A stretch of DNA of 64,000 bases, taken from NCBI GenBank assembly GCA_026982415.1, contig JALSHE010000108.1, forward strand, positions 61,936 through 125,935, written 5' to 3'. Below the pieces are notes generated by a model that saw nothing but the letters and a program-made list of their open reading frames with translations, was not told the DNA's origin and did not search any database. How positions within the stretch are numbered: position 1 is the stretch's first letter; the number at the start of each line of letters is the position of its first letter. Origin of the DNA: Robiginitomaculum sp. GTDB taxonomy: Bacteria > Pseudomonadota > Alphaproteobacteria > Caulobacterales > Maricaulaceae. A program made the translations under genes and the position numbers. This document shows, one piece after another, positions 18,567 to 26,339 of this stretch.

Positions 18567-19331
18567 TTACCACCTGTTTTGTGCCGACATACCACCATCT
18601 ACAATGAGAGTGTTGCCCGAAATCCACACTGCGGCAGGACTTAGCAAGAACAAAACGGCGTTGGCCACATCCTCGCCCGTGCCGAGACGCGTAAGCGGGG
18701 CGCGCTCTTGCCAGCGTTCTACACCCTCCGGCCAGTCTGTTTCGATGTCTGGCCGAGAGATTAGCCCCGGTGCAACTGCGTTGACACGGATATTATGTTG
18801 CCCAAGTTCAAGCGCACTGGCGCGGGTGTACATCAAAACTGCCGATTTGGACGCCGCATAATGGGCGTGATCTTGCGCCGGGTCGAGACCCTCGATAGAG
18901 GCAATATTGACGATAGCCCCACCGCGCTTTTCTGCGATGAGCGCGCTCGCCACATATTTGGTCAGAGCATAAATACCGCCAAGGTTGACCTTGTTAATAT
19001 CCTGCCAAACATGCTCGTCCGCCTCCAAAATACTACCGAGTGTTTGCACGCCCGCATTGTTAACCAGCAAATCCGGTAAGCGGCCTTCGGCCACCAATGT
19101 GCTGATCATGGCTTTTATTTTTTGCGGTTCTGTAAGGTCGCTAGCAATGACCCGCTCAGCATTGATTGCGCGCGCCAAGGCCTCCGCGCCCGTTTTGCTA
19201 CGGTTATAATGCAAAATAACCCGCGCACCCGCATCCGATAATTTACGGGCAACAGCCGACCCTATACCACCGCTAGCCCCCGTAACCAAAGCCGTGCGGC
19301 CTGTCAAATCTAGTAAATCAGAGACCACCAT
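18567..19331 (-). CDS. Short-chain dehydrogenase/reductase (classical SDR)
   Basis: 254 residues with the classical SDR plan: Rossmann TGASGGIG near residue 17, NNAGV near 90, catalytic Ser in IASIEG, catalytic YAASK (Tyr-x-x-x-Lys) near 158, and a C-terminal VDGGMSAQ. Arg/Asn-Arg after strand 2 (HYNRSKTG) suggests NADP(H). The substrate is unknown; it resembles the FabG/glucose dehydrogenase type. A GGGAG ribosome site precedes the ATG. It lies just upstream of the TonB receptor gene on the same strand and could be co-transcribed with it. Confidence 0.9.
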   Translation of the reverse strand: MVVSDLLDLTGRTALVTGASGGIGSAVARKLSDAGARVILHYNRSKTGAEALARAINAERVIASDLTEPQKIKAMISTLVAEGRLPDLLVNNAGVQTLGSILEADEHVWQDINKVNLGGIYALTKYVASALIAEKRGGAIVNIASIEGLDPAQDHAHYAASKSAVLMYTRASALELGQHNIRVNAVAPGLISRPDIETDWPEGVERWQERAPLTRLGTGEDVANAVLFLLSPAAVWISGNTLIVDGGMSAQNRW

Positions 19332-19451
19332 AACTCCCTACAACAAACGCCCAAGCATCCCCCTCCAACCAAAGATTTTTCATGCTATGTCCTTTTTCAC
19401 TTAAAAGGTAAATGCCATGGATTGCAGGTTTTGGGAAGTAGGGAATTTCGC

Positions 19452-19489
19452 CACCCGCTCATACCCGCGCAGGCGGGTAGGAGCGGGTG
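19452..19489. repeat. Palindromic REP-like element
   Basis: A long GC-rich hairpin: CACCCGCTC (19452-19460) pairs with GAGCGGGTG (19481-19489), and inside TACCCGC pairs with GCGGGTA around loop GCAG. It lies in the 289-base gap upstream of the SDR gene and has no T-run, so an extragenic palindrome is more likely than a terminator. The rest of that gap shows nothing else recognisable. Confidence 0.55.
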
Positions 19490-19620
19490 AGTTGAGAACT
19501 TTGTTATTGGTGATCAAAACCTCTCGCCTCACGCCCCATAGACTGCAGTGCATTCTTTGATAGATTTGGGAAATACCTTGTGATAGCCTGTGCGCAAATG
19601 TCTATATAGGGGATATGATT

Positions 19621-20451
19621 ATGACAGATAAAACACCGGAACCGAAACCAGAAACGGATGTCACCAAGGCGTGGCAGGCCTCACAAGACCAAAAATCTAG
19701 CGCCAAGAAATTGCGCACCTTTGCCTCTTTGGCTTGGGTTGTTGCTATTGGCACGGAGATTGCGGCGATCGTTTTGCTGCTGAAAGACACGTTTAATGAT
19801 GGCAATCTGGCGCTGCTCATCGGGCTATTGGTAGTCATCGCGGTGTTTGCGATTGGCGGTAGCTTGATGTGGAAAGCGGCCAATAAGCACGATCCGGCCA
19901 GCAAGGAAGAGGCGTTTAAATTCTTTGTACAAAACCAGCTTGGTGCGATTATAACGGTCATTGCCTTTCTACCGCTGCTGGCCTTAATCTTTCTCGACAA
20001 AGATATGGACCCCAAGAATAAAAAAATCGCCGGCGGAATTGGTCTTGGTTTGGCGGCGTTGGCCACAGTGATGGGGGTCGACTTTAATCCGCCTTCAACC
20101 GAGCAATACACCCAAGATATGAATGCCTGTGCGGCGCAGATTAAAGCCCAAGAGCCTACGACAGCCTGCTCACCCGCCGTTGCCGCCCAAGCACAGGAAA
20201 TCGCCAAGGATTCTGCGGCAGTGGCCGCCGCAACAAATGGCCAAGATGTGGTATACTGGATCGCGCCTAAGGCCGGGGCCAAGAAATCCAGCTCCAAACT
20301 AGTGTTCCATTTATGCGAAAACGTCAGCACATTGCGGGGCAAGACCGTGAATAAAGGCTCGGTCACAGAGGCCTATTCACAAAACGCGGTGCGCCTAACC
20401 AAGCAAATTAAAATGGAACAAAACCAGTGCGGATTTGCGTCGGCTGAATAA
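19621..20451 (+). CDS. Hypothetical membrane protein
   Basis: 276 residues, family not recognised. A polar N-terminal tail of about 30 is followed by four predicted membrane helices (about 33-54, 62-84, 105-125, 135-153) and a soluble C-terminal domain of about 120 residues holding four cysteines (in NACAAQ, TACSPA, HLCENV, QCGFA) that could pair if exported. ATG 19621 is chosen because AGGGG (19608-19612) is 8 bases upstream; ATG 19615 would be only 2 away. It is isolated between the SDR and a convergent GST gene. No function can be assigned. Confidence 0.75.
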   Translation: MTDKTPEPKPETDVTKAWQASQDQKSSAKKLRTFASLAWVVAIGTEIAAIVLLLKDTFNDGNLALLIGLLVVIAVFAIGGSLMWKAANKHDPASKEEAFKFFVQNQLGAIITVIAFLPLLALIFLDKDMDPKNKKIAGGIGLGLAALATVMGVDFNPPSTEQYTQDMNACAAQIKAQEPTTACSPAVAAQAQEIAKDSAAVAAATNGQDVVYWIAPKAGAKKSSSKLVFHLCENVSTLRGKTVNKGSVTEAYSQNAVRLTKQIKMEQNQCGFASAE

Positions 20452-20595
20452 AGGCGGGGCGGACTTCCAAACGCCAAACTATCTGTGTTCCAGAAGTACC
20501 GAGCAGTGCGAGGCAAGGCCAAAGGTCGCCGCGCCTCATGGCGCGCCCTCGCGGAGCGTATTGGCATTAGCCCGTTAGCGTGAGCGATATAAAAC

Positions 20596-21423
20596 TCAAT
20601 GCCGCTCGAATAGTTGCTCGCTGTCCTCGCCCCATGTGCGGTTGACCATGCGGCCTCGCTGCACGGCGGGGCGGGCATTGATTGTTTCTGCCCATCTTGT
20701 GACATGTTTATAGCTTTTGACGTCGAGGAATTCCTGGGCATCGTAAAGATCGCCAATAACCAGCACGCCGTACCACGGCCAGATGGCCATGTCGGCTATG
20801 GTGTACTCGCTGCCCGCGATAAATTCATTGTCGGCCAGGCGTTGGTCGAGCACGTCGAGTTCGCGTTTGACCTCCATGGCGAAACGGTCAATGCAGTATT
20901 CTATTTTCATGGGCGCGTAGGCGTAGAAATGGCCAAAGCCGCCGCCCAGATAAGGCGCACTGCCCATTTGCCAGAACAACCAAGACAGTGTTTCTGTGCG
21001 AGCGGCATGGTCTGTAGGCAGGAATTCCCCGAATTTTTCTGCCAGATAGAGCAACATTGCGCCGCTCTCGAAAATCCGTTGTGGCGTTTTGGGATTGCTC
21101 CAATCCATCAAGGCCGGGATTTTAGAATTGGGATTAATTTCGACAAAGCCCGAACCAAATTGATCGCCGTCTAATATATTTATCAACCACGCATCATATT
21201 CCGCGCCCGTGTGGCCTGCTGCCAACAGTTCTTCAAACATCACCGTGACCTTGACGCCGTTGGGGGTGCCGAGGGAGTAAAGCTGAAACGGATGCGCGCC
21301 CACAGGCAAGTCCTTGTCATGGGTCGCACCTGCGACCGGGCGATTAATACTGGCGAATTTACCGCCGCTTTCTGTATCCCATTTCCAAACTTTTGGCGGT
21401 TCATATTCTGTATTTTTACCCAT
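20596..21423 (-). CDS. yghU: Glutathione S-transferase, YghU type
   Basis: 275 residues from ATG 21423, which has GGAG upstream and gives the family N-terminus MGKNTEYEPPKVW. The thioredoxin-like domain carries LYSLGTPNGVKVTVMFEEL and the NPNSKIPAL cis-Pro region; the alpha-helical domain holds TIADMAIWPWYG. These match the Nu-class YghU/YfcG enzymes, which show disulfide-bond oxidoreductase activity toward glutathione-containing disulfides rather than classical conjugation. Cytosolic and monocistronic, convergent with the preceding unknown membrane protein. Confidence 0.9.
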   Translation of the reverse strand: MGKNTEYEPPKVWKWDTESGGKFASINRPVAGATHDKDLPVGAHPFQLYSLGTPNGVKVTVMFEELLAAGHTGAEYDAWLINILDGDQFGSGFVEINPNSKIPALMDWSNPKTPQRIFESGAMLLYLAEKFGEFLPTDHAARTETLSWLFWQMGSAPYLGGGFGHFYAYAPMKIEYCIDRFAMEVKRELDVLDQRLADNEFIAGSEYTIADMAIWPWYGVLVIGDLYDAQEFLDVKSYKHVTRWAETINARPAVQRGRMVNRTWGEDSEQLFERH

Positions 21424-21554
21424 TATCTTAATTCTCCAATATCTAAATTTCTTATTCTCATACGCTAACACAAAGACAGCAGTCTCAACAATTCGTGATA
21501 AATGTTTGGCCTAATGCTTGCACGGGTATAGAAATTATTGCAAACCAGTTTTCA

Positions 21555-21923
21555 ATGACCAACAAACCAAACATTTTCCGCTCACCTAACCCTGATGAGT
21601 ATTGGATGGGTGAGCGTATTTATGTGCGCGAGATTATGAACAGTACGGACGAGCCGGAACTGTCCATTGCCGTCTGCCGTGTACCTCCCGGCGTGACCAC
21701 ACAATTGCACAGCCTGTCTATTTTAGAGTGGTATATCATAGAGAGCGGCGGCGGGTTGATGGAAATAGACGGCGTCAGCACGCTCATGGGCATCGGTGAT
21801 TGTGTGCGCATAGAAGCTGGACAAAGCCAACGCATTACCAATACCGGAGAGAGCGATCTGATTTTTAAATCCATCTGCCGCCCGCGCTTTACCCCCGACA
21901 CCTATACAAATTTAGAGAAATGA
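21555..21923 (+). CDS. Cupin domain protein
   Basis: 122 residues from ATG 21555; an upstream frame extension has no family similarity. A small beta-barrel cupin is indicated by HSLSILEWYIIESG in the first motif region and DCVRIEAGQSQRITN in the second, where canonical metal His/Glu residues are only partly kept. It resembles mannose-6-phosphate isomerase-like cupins. No ligand can be inferred. It is divergent from the GST gene and precedes an inverted-repeat element. Confidence 0.7.
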   Translation: MTNKPNIFRSPNPDEYWMGERIYVREIMNSTDEPELSIAVCRVPPGVTTQLHSLSILEWYIIESGGGLMEIDGVSTLMGIGDCVRIEAGQSQRITNTGESDLIFKSICRPRFTPDTYTNLEK

Positions 21924-21978
21924 GAGTATTATACTCATTAGCTTATTTGGAATTGCTACGATTTGGCAAACTTAGCTT

Positions 21979-22086
21979 CTCCCATAGGGAGAGGCGCGCG
22001 ACAGTGGGTGAGGGGATGGGATTAATTGGCTTGGCATTTTCCAAAAAACATCTTACCCCCTCACCTTGTTCCTCTCCCTATGGGAG
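21979..22086. repeat. Inverted-repeat element (REP/MITE-like)
   Basis: Two arms in opposite orientation: CTCCCATAGGGAGAGG (21979-21994) with its exact complement at 22071-22086, and an inner GGTGAGGGG (22007-22015) with CCCCTCACC (22057-22065). Each arm also has a small internal palindrome. It fills most of the gap between the cupin gene and mtnA. No open frame or target duplication was identified. Confidence 0.65.
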
Positions 22087-22151
22087 AGGAGACGTACACT
22101 TAGCATACAGTACACAACGAACTGAAAGATGAAATTCAAAAGGGATGAAAC

Positions 22152-23240
22152 ATGAGAGTTAACGGCAAAGACATGCGCACAATTTGGGATAAAAATGGCG
22201 TGGTTGAAATCATAGACCAACGCTATCTGCCCCACGAGCTTAAAATCATCGTGATAGAAACCCTCGATGATGCCCGCGCCGCCATTGCCGACATGAAAGT
22301 GCGCGGCGCACCCTGTATCGGGGCGACTGCTATGTACGGCATGGCGGTGGCCCTGCGCAATGATCCGTCCGACGCCAGCTTGGCGCAGGCGCAGAAAATT
22401 CTGAATGGGTCTCGACCAACCGCCGTTAATCTGGAATGGGCTACCCGCGAATGTGTCGAAGCGGCCTCTGGTATAGCCGAAAACAAACGTGCTGACACAC
22501 TGTTTGAACTGGCGCGACAAAACTGCGACGCGGATGCGGAGATGTGTTCTAATATCGGCGATTACGGCAAAACATTGCTCGTCGAGATCGCAAAACAAAA
22601 GAATGGTGAAACGATAAATATCCTAACCCATTGCAATGCGGGCTGGGTGGCGACCGTTGATTGGGGCACGGCAATTTCGCCCATATACAAAGCCTTCAAT
22701 GCGGGCATGGATGTGCATGTCTGGGTCGACGAGACCCGTCCCCGCAGCCAAGGCGCACGCCTAACCGCGTGGGAATTAGAGCAACACGGCGTCCCCTATA
22801 CCGTCATCACCGACAACTCGGGCGGGCATCTCATGCAGCACGGCCTTGTTGATATTTGCTTTGTCGGCACGGATAGAACCACAGCCACGGGAGATGTCTG
22901 CAACAAAATCGGGACATATCTAAAAGCCCTCGCCGCGTTCGATAACGATGTTCCGTTCTATGTCTGCGCCCCGTCCAATTCTATAGACTGGGACATGCAA
23001 GACGGCCTCAAGGAAATCCCCATTGAAGTCCGCTCCGGCGAGCAAGAGGTCGGCTGGATTACGGGCCGCGATGAGGACGGCATCATCCGCCGCGTCACAA
23101 CAATGCCTGACCCCAAGAAAACCCGTAACGACGCCTTCGACGTCACCCCACGTAAATACATAACCGGCCTAATCACCGAACGCGGCATCGCCAATGCGTC
23201 GCGCGCCGGGTTGTTACAGTTGTTTCCTGAAAAAGCTTAG
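22152..23240 (+). CDS. mtnA: S-methyl-5-thioribose-1-phosphate isomerase
   Basis: Methionine salvage enzyme converting 5-methylthioribose-1-phosphate to the ribulose form. The 362 residues belong to the eIF2B-related family, with KVRGAPCIGATA near 50-60, catalytic Cys161 in LTHCNAG and catalytic Asp241 in VGTDRTT, plus GDVCNKIGTY. Length is typical. No other methionine salvage gene lies nearby, so the rest of the pathway must be elsewhere. It converges with the M48 protease gene with only 2 bases between stops. Confidence 0.93.
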   Translation: MRVNGKDMRTIWDKNGVVEIIDQRYLPHELKIIVIETLDDARAAIADMKVRGAPCIGATAMYGMAVALRNDPSDASLAQAQKILNGSRPTAVNLEWATRECVEAASGIAENKRADTLFELARQNCDADAEMCSNIGDYGKTLLVEIAKQKNGETINILTHCNAGWVATVDWGTAISPIYKAFNAGMDVHVWVDETRPRSQGARLTAWELEQHGVPYTVITDNSGGHLMQHGLVDICFVGTDRTTATGDVCNKIGTYLKALAAFDNDVPFYVCAPSNSIDWDMQDGLKEIPIEVRSGEQEVGWITGRDEDGIIRRVTTMPDPKKTRNDAFDVTPRKYITGLITERGIANASRAGLLQLFPEKA

Positions 23241-23242
23241 GC

Positions 23243-24292
23243 TCAGCGCCCAAGACGGCCAAATGGTCTGGGGACTTTGCCGTTTCGCTTTTTAACTTCT
23301 GGTGCGGAACGACGTTTGGGGCGGCTTTCGGTGTCGTCGCGGCCACCAGCAAATTCTACCAGAGCGGCTATACGCTTTTCTATGGGCGGATGGGTGGCGA
23401 ACATATCGGATATGCCAACTCGCGGGTTCTCGAAAGCCATTTCGCGGACTTCAGCGGGGGCATCCAATTTGGCACGGCCAGAGATTTTTTGCAAAGCCCT
23501 TATCATAGCGTCCGGGTTTTTGGTTAGCTCCACCGCCCCAGCGTCGGCCAAATATTCCCGTTTGCGCGACAAAGCAAACCGGATAAGCATGGCCAACCCG
23601 TAAGCAATAATGATGATGATAATCGCTATCACGATTAGAACGGCGGCATTGCCCTCACCGCTGCGGCGCGAGCGTGTGGTGCGGCTCATATTGGTGCGGA
23701 ACATGCCGCGCACTACACCTTCGCCGAAAAATGATATAATCCCGACAAAAATAACTGCGATAATAAGCAGGCGTACATCCTTGTTTTTTATATGGGAAAG
23801 CTCGTGGGCAATGACGGCTTCCAGCTCTTCATCATCCAGATTATTTAGCAAACCACGTGTCAGGGTTATGGTATAATTCTTGGTGCGGATACCGCTAGCA
23901 AAGGCATTCATCACATCGGTTTCAATGATTTTCAGACGCGGCATTGTGATGCCGCGCGAGATACACAGATTTTCCAAAAGCTTATAAGGCCGTGGCTCGT
24001 CGCTCTCACTAATGGACTTGGACTTGGTCGCCATATCAATGAGCGCCTGATGCCCCATAAAGGCAATACCAAACCAAGCCCCTACCCCGGCCAAAGTAAA
24101 CGGGATAGCCGTTGGCAAGCTGTTGGCGGCGAAGTTTAAACCGGCTTGTGCGGAGCGGCCTTCAACAAAACCCGCCCAGAGCAAAAGCCCGGCATACACC
24201 ATTGCCAATACGAGGATTGGAAACAGGATAAGCAACAATATGCTCTTGAGGTTATTATTCCATATGTGGGTTTTTAGCCCGTAAGCACCCAT
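23243..24292 (-). CDS. M48 family membrane zinc metalloprotease, HtpX-like
   Basis: 349 residues. Membrane helices occur near 15-40, 50-75, 175-200 and 215-240; the zinc motif HELSH (in VIAHELSHIKNKD, about 165) and the third ligand Glu in KREYLADAGA are intact. HtpX-type proteases degrade damaged membrane proteins from the cytoplasmic side. It follows lemA by 9 bases, a pairing common in bacteria, so the two are probably one transcript. The C-terminus is a basic tail. Confidence 0.88.
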   Translation of the reverse strand: MGAYGLKTHIWNNNLKSILLLILFPILVLAMVYAGLLLWAGFVEGRSAQAGLNFAANSLPTAIPFTLAGVGAWFGIAFMGHQALIDMATKSKSISESDEPRPYKLLENLCISRGITMPRLKIIETDVMNAFASGIRTKNYTITLTRGLLNNLDDEELEAVIAHELSHIKNKDVRLLIIAVIFVGIISFFGEGVVRGMFRTNMSRTTRSRRSGEGNAAVLIVIAIIIIIIAYGLAMLIRFALSRKREYLADAGAVELTKNPDAMIRALQKISGRAKLDAPAEVREMAFENPRVGISDMFATHPPIEKRIAALVEFAGGRDDTESRPKRRSAPEVKKRNGKVPRPFGRLGR

Positions 24293-24301
24293 GGTTATGT
24301 C

Positions 24302-24865
24302 TTAATCGAAACTAACGTCCGGTGCTACTTCCAGAGCCTCGCGTCCTTCGCTACTTTCAAAGAAATCACGCGGTCCGAAATTGAACGGCCCGGCCAGCAT
24401 ATTGGCAGGAAATTGCTCACGGCCCGTATTATACTCTTGGGTGGCATTGTTATAGAAACGGCGCGCGGCGGAAATTTTATTCTCTACATCGCTCAGTTCG
24501 TCTTGCAATTGCAGGAAATTGGTGTTGGCTTTAAGGTCTGGATAAGCTTCGCCGAGGGCAAACAATTTACCGAGAGCCTGCGTCAGCATACCTTCGCTCT
24601 TTACAGTGTCGCCAACGCTTTTAGCCGCAACAGCGGCATTGCGAGCAGCGACGACTTCATTGAAAGTTTCCTTCTCGTGCTTGGCATATCCTTTCACGAC
24701 ATTGACCAGGTTCGGCACCAAGTCTTGGCGCTGTTTCAATTGCACCTCAATATCCGACCAAGCCTGATTACAAGTCTGCCGCAATCCAACCAAACGGTTA
24801 TAAATACCAATGATTAAAACGGCCAGCGCTACAATAACGCCAAGTATTACAAGTAACATAGTCAT
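24302..24865 (-). CDS. lemA: LemA family protein
   Basis: 187 residues with one N-terminal membrane helix (about 3-23) and a helical-bundle domain carrying the family blocks NQAWSDIEVQLKQRQDLVPNL (split across about 34-55) and YNTGREQFPANM near the C-terminus. LemA proteins are anchored with the bulk outside the cytoplasm; their role is unclear, but they commonly pair with HtpX-like proteases as here. AAGGGG precedes the start. A candidate heat-shock promoter lies upstream. Confidence 0.9.
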   Translation of the reverse strand: MTMLLVILGVIVALAVLIIGIYNRLVGLRQTCNQAWSDIEVQLKQRQDLVPNLVNVVKGYAKHEKETFNEVVAARNAAVAAKSVGDTVKSEGMLTQALGKLFALGEAYPDLKANTNFLQLQDELSDVENKISAARRFYNNATQEYNTGREQFPANMLAGPFNFGPRDFFESSEGREALEVAPDVSFD

Positions 24866-24898
24866 GGAAAACCCCTTTTAACAAAATTTGTATAGGCT

Positions 24899-24928
24899 CA
24901 ACATAGCGACTAATTAAATATTTGCAAG
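24899..24928 (-). promoter_or_regulatory. Candidate sigma-32 promoter for lemA-M48
   Basis: On the minus strand CTTG (24928-24925), 17 bases, then GCTATGTTG (24907-24899), close to the alphaproteobacterial RpoH pattern CTTG-N17-CYTATNT with one mismatch. It would place transcription start about 25-30 bases before the lemA ATG. Htpx-type proteases are heat-shock genes elsewhere, which fits. Confidence 0.35.
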
Positions 24929-25022
24929 ACAAGAGCTTTTTTATAACAGCGTGGTTGTCACTTTATACTATTGCCCTGACTGCTGTTTGATGTGCCCCTA
25001 GATTTGTAGACACCTTGTACCT

Positions 25023-25490
25023 TCATTTTGTTGCCATCTCAAACTGCGCGGGTGACAACATCCCGCACTTAGCATGTTTTCTCCGCGAGTTATAGAACAT
25101 TTCGATATAATCGAACACGTCTTGGCGTGCAAGCTGGCGTGTTTTATAGGCCTTGCGCCTGATCCGCTCGGTCTTGAGTAAATGGAAGAAGCTTTCGGCT
25201 ACCGCATTATCATAACAATTTCCACGCCAGCTCATACTTGTTTCCAGATTGTGAGCGGCTAGGAATGATAGCCACTCCGTGCTTGTAAATTGGCTGCCCT
25301 GGTCGGAATGAACAATCACCTTGCTCTTTGGTTTGCGCCGCCACACGGCCATCAATAAAGCATTCAATGCAAGGCTAGTTTGCATCCGCGCGTCCATTGA
25401 CCAACCGACGACACGGCGTGAGTAAAGGTCAATCTTGCCAACCAAGTGGATGAGGTAACCTAAACAGTCGGAAAAAATCCGCGATTCCAT
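25023..25490 (-). pseudogene. IS3-family transposase OrfB remnant
   Basis: About 155 residues of the C-terminal integrase core: KIDLYSRRVVGWSM, VIVHSDQGSQFTS (second Asp), GNCYDNAVAESFF (Glu) and FYNSRRKHAKCG. The N-terminal half of OrfB with the first catalytic Asp (usually DITYI) and all of OrfA are missing, and the frame before GYLIHLVGKIDL is unlike the family. It is therefore a decayed, inactive fragment. No convincing terminal repeats or target duplication were found. Confidence 0.85.
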
Positions 25491-25518
25491 TCTCCGCCTA
25501 CGAAATATGGCGCTAAAT

Positions 25519-26247
25519 CTACAAACGCATCAAGAAGTCTGTCATCCAAATAGTCCCGAGAATAAACCCAAATATAGCTAAACTCAATGCACCACTCCTC
25601 ATCCATGATATGGCGCCTCCATTACGAAAGAACCAAAAATATACCCAGATGACATAGCCAATTGTCGGAATGAGGAGTTTTGAATATATCGCGGATTGTA
25701 TTGCTTTATTTCCAGTAGAAACAACTATCAAATCTATCACTGCACTGGATAAAATCATCCACGAAACCAATACGGCAACCACATAAAAAGCGGCTCTAAG
25801 ACTTACCCTCAACGTCCAATTTGGATATGCCCATGGCTTCAAAAGCACCCCGAGAACTCCTATTAAAATCGCATTACCATAAATCGGCATAATTGTTGCT
25901 ATGATTTTCCATATATTCCCTTCTGAAGCGGCTGATTTCACGGCTAAAGCAAGGCCGGGGCCAATAAATGCGCCGTTATTGCTGAGTGTTTCTGGTGTTG
26001 CGAGCAAACCCGCCACCATAAATGACAGCAATAACGATAAGGGGAAAAATGCGCCTGGTGCCAGCAACATGCCCTTGCGCCCATCAGGCTCATCTCGGTC
26101 TAATAATTCTCTCACGCGCCACGGCATGAATATACAAATCAAAAATGTCGGGAGGACTGCAATAGCCGATATGGCAAAATTGGTTACCAGCTTATCCAGC
26201 CCCCCTATGGCATTTGGTTTTTCAAGTTCTAAGCTAGGTCCGGACAT
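25519..26247 (-). CDS. Hypothetical integral membrane protein
   Basis: 242 residues with about six hydrophobic segments (about 23-43, 66-86, 113-135, 148-170, 187-207, 216-238) and few charged residues outside one loop (ELLDRDEPDGRKG, about 48-60). Family not recognised. It lies between parC and an IS3 remnant and its stop is 29 bases from the remnant, so the 3' flank may have been rearranged. Both the frame and length look intact. Confidence 0.65.
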   Translation of the reverse strand: MSGPSLELEKPNAIGGLDKLVTNFAISAIAVLPTFLICIFMPWRVRELLDRDEPDGRKGMLLAPGAFFPLSLLLSFMVAGLLATPETLSNNGAFIGPGLALAVKSAASEGNIWKIIATIMPIYGNAILIGVLGVLLKPWAYPNWTLRVSLRAAFYVVAVLVSWMILSSAVIDLIVVSTGNKAIQSAIYSKLLIPTIGYVIWVYFWFFRNGGAISWMRSGALSLAIFGFILGTIWMTDFLMRL

Positions 26248-26339
26248 ATTGCTTTACTTTCCCATTCAGATATCAACCCCGAAGAAAAACACTATCATAT
26301 AATTTACCAGCATTTGCAAGTGAATGACCGACATGCCCG

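Noticed and set aside
24990..25515. TTTGTAGA near both sides of the IS3 remnant as terminal repeats
   Set aside because: The right copy is the last codon and stop of the membrane protein gene; match is short and probably chance.
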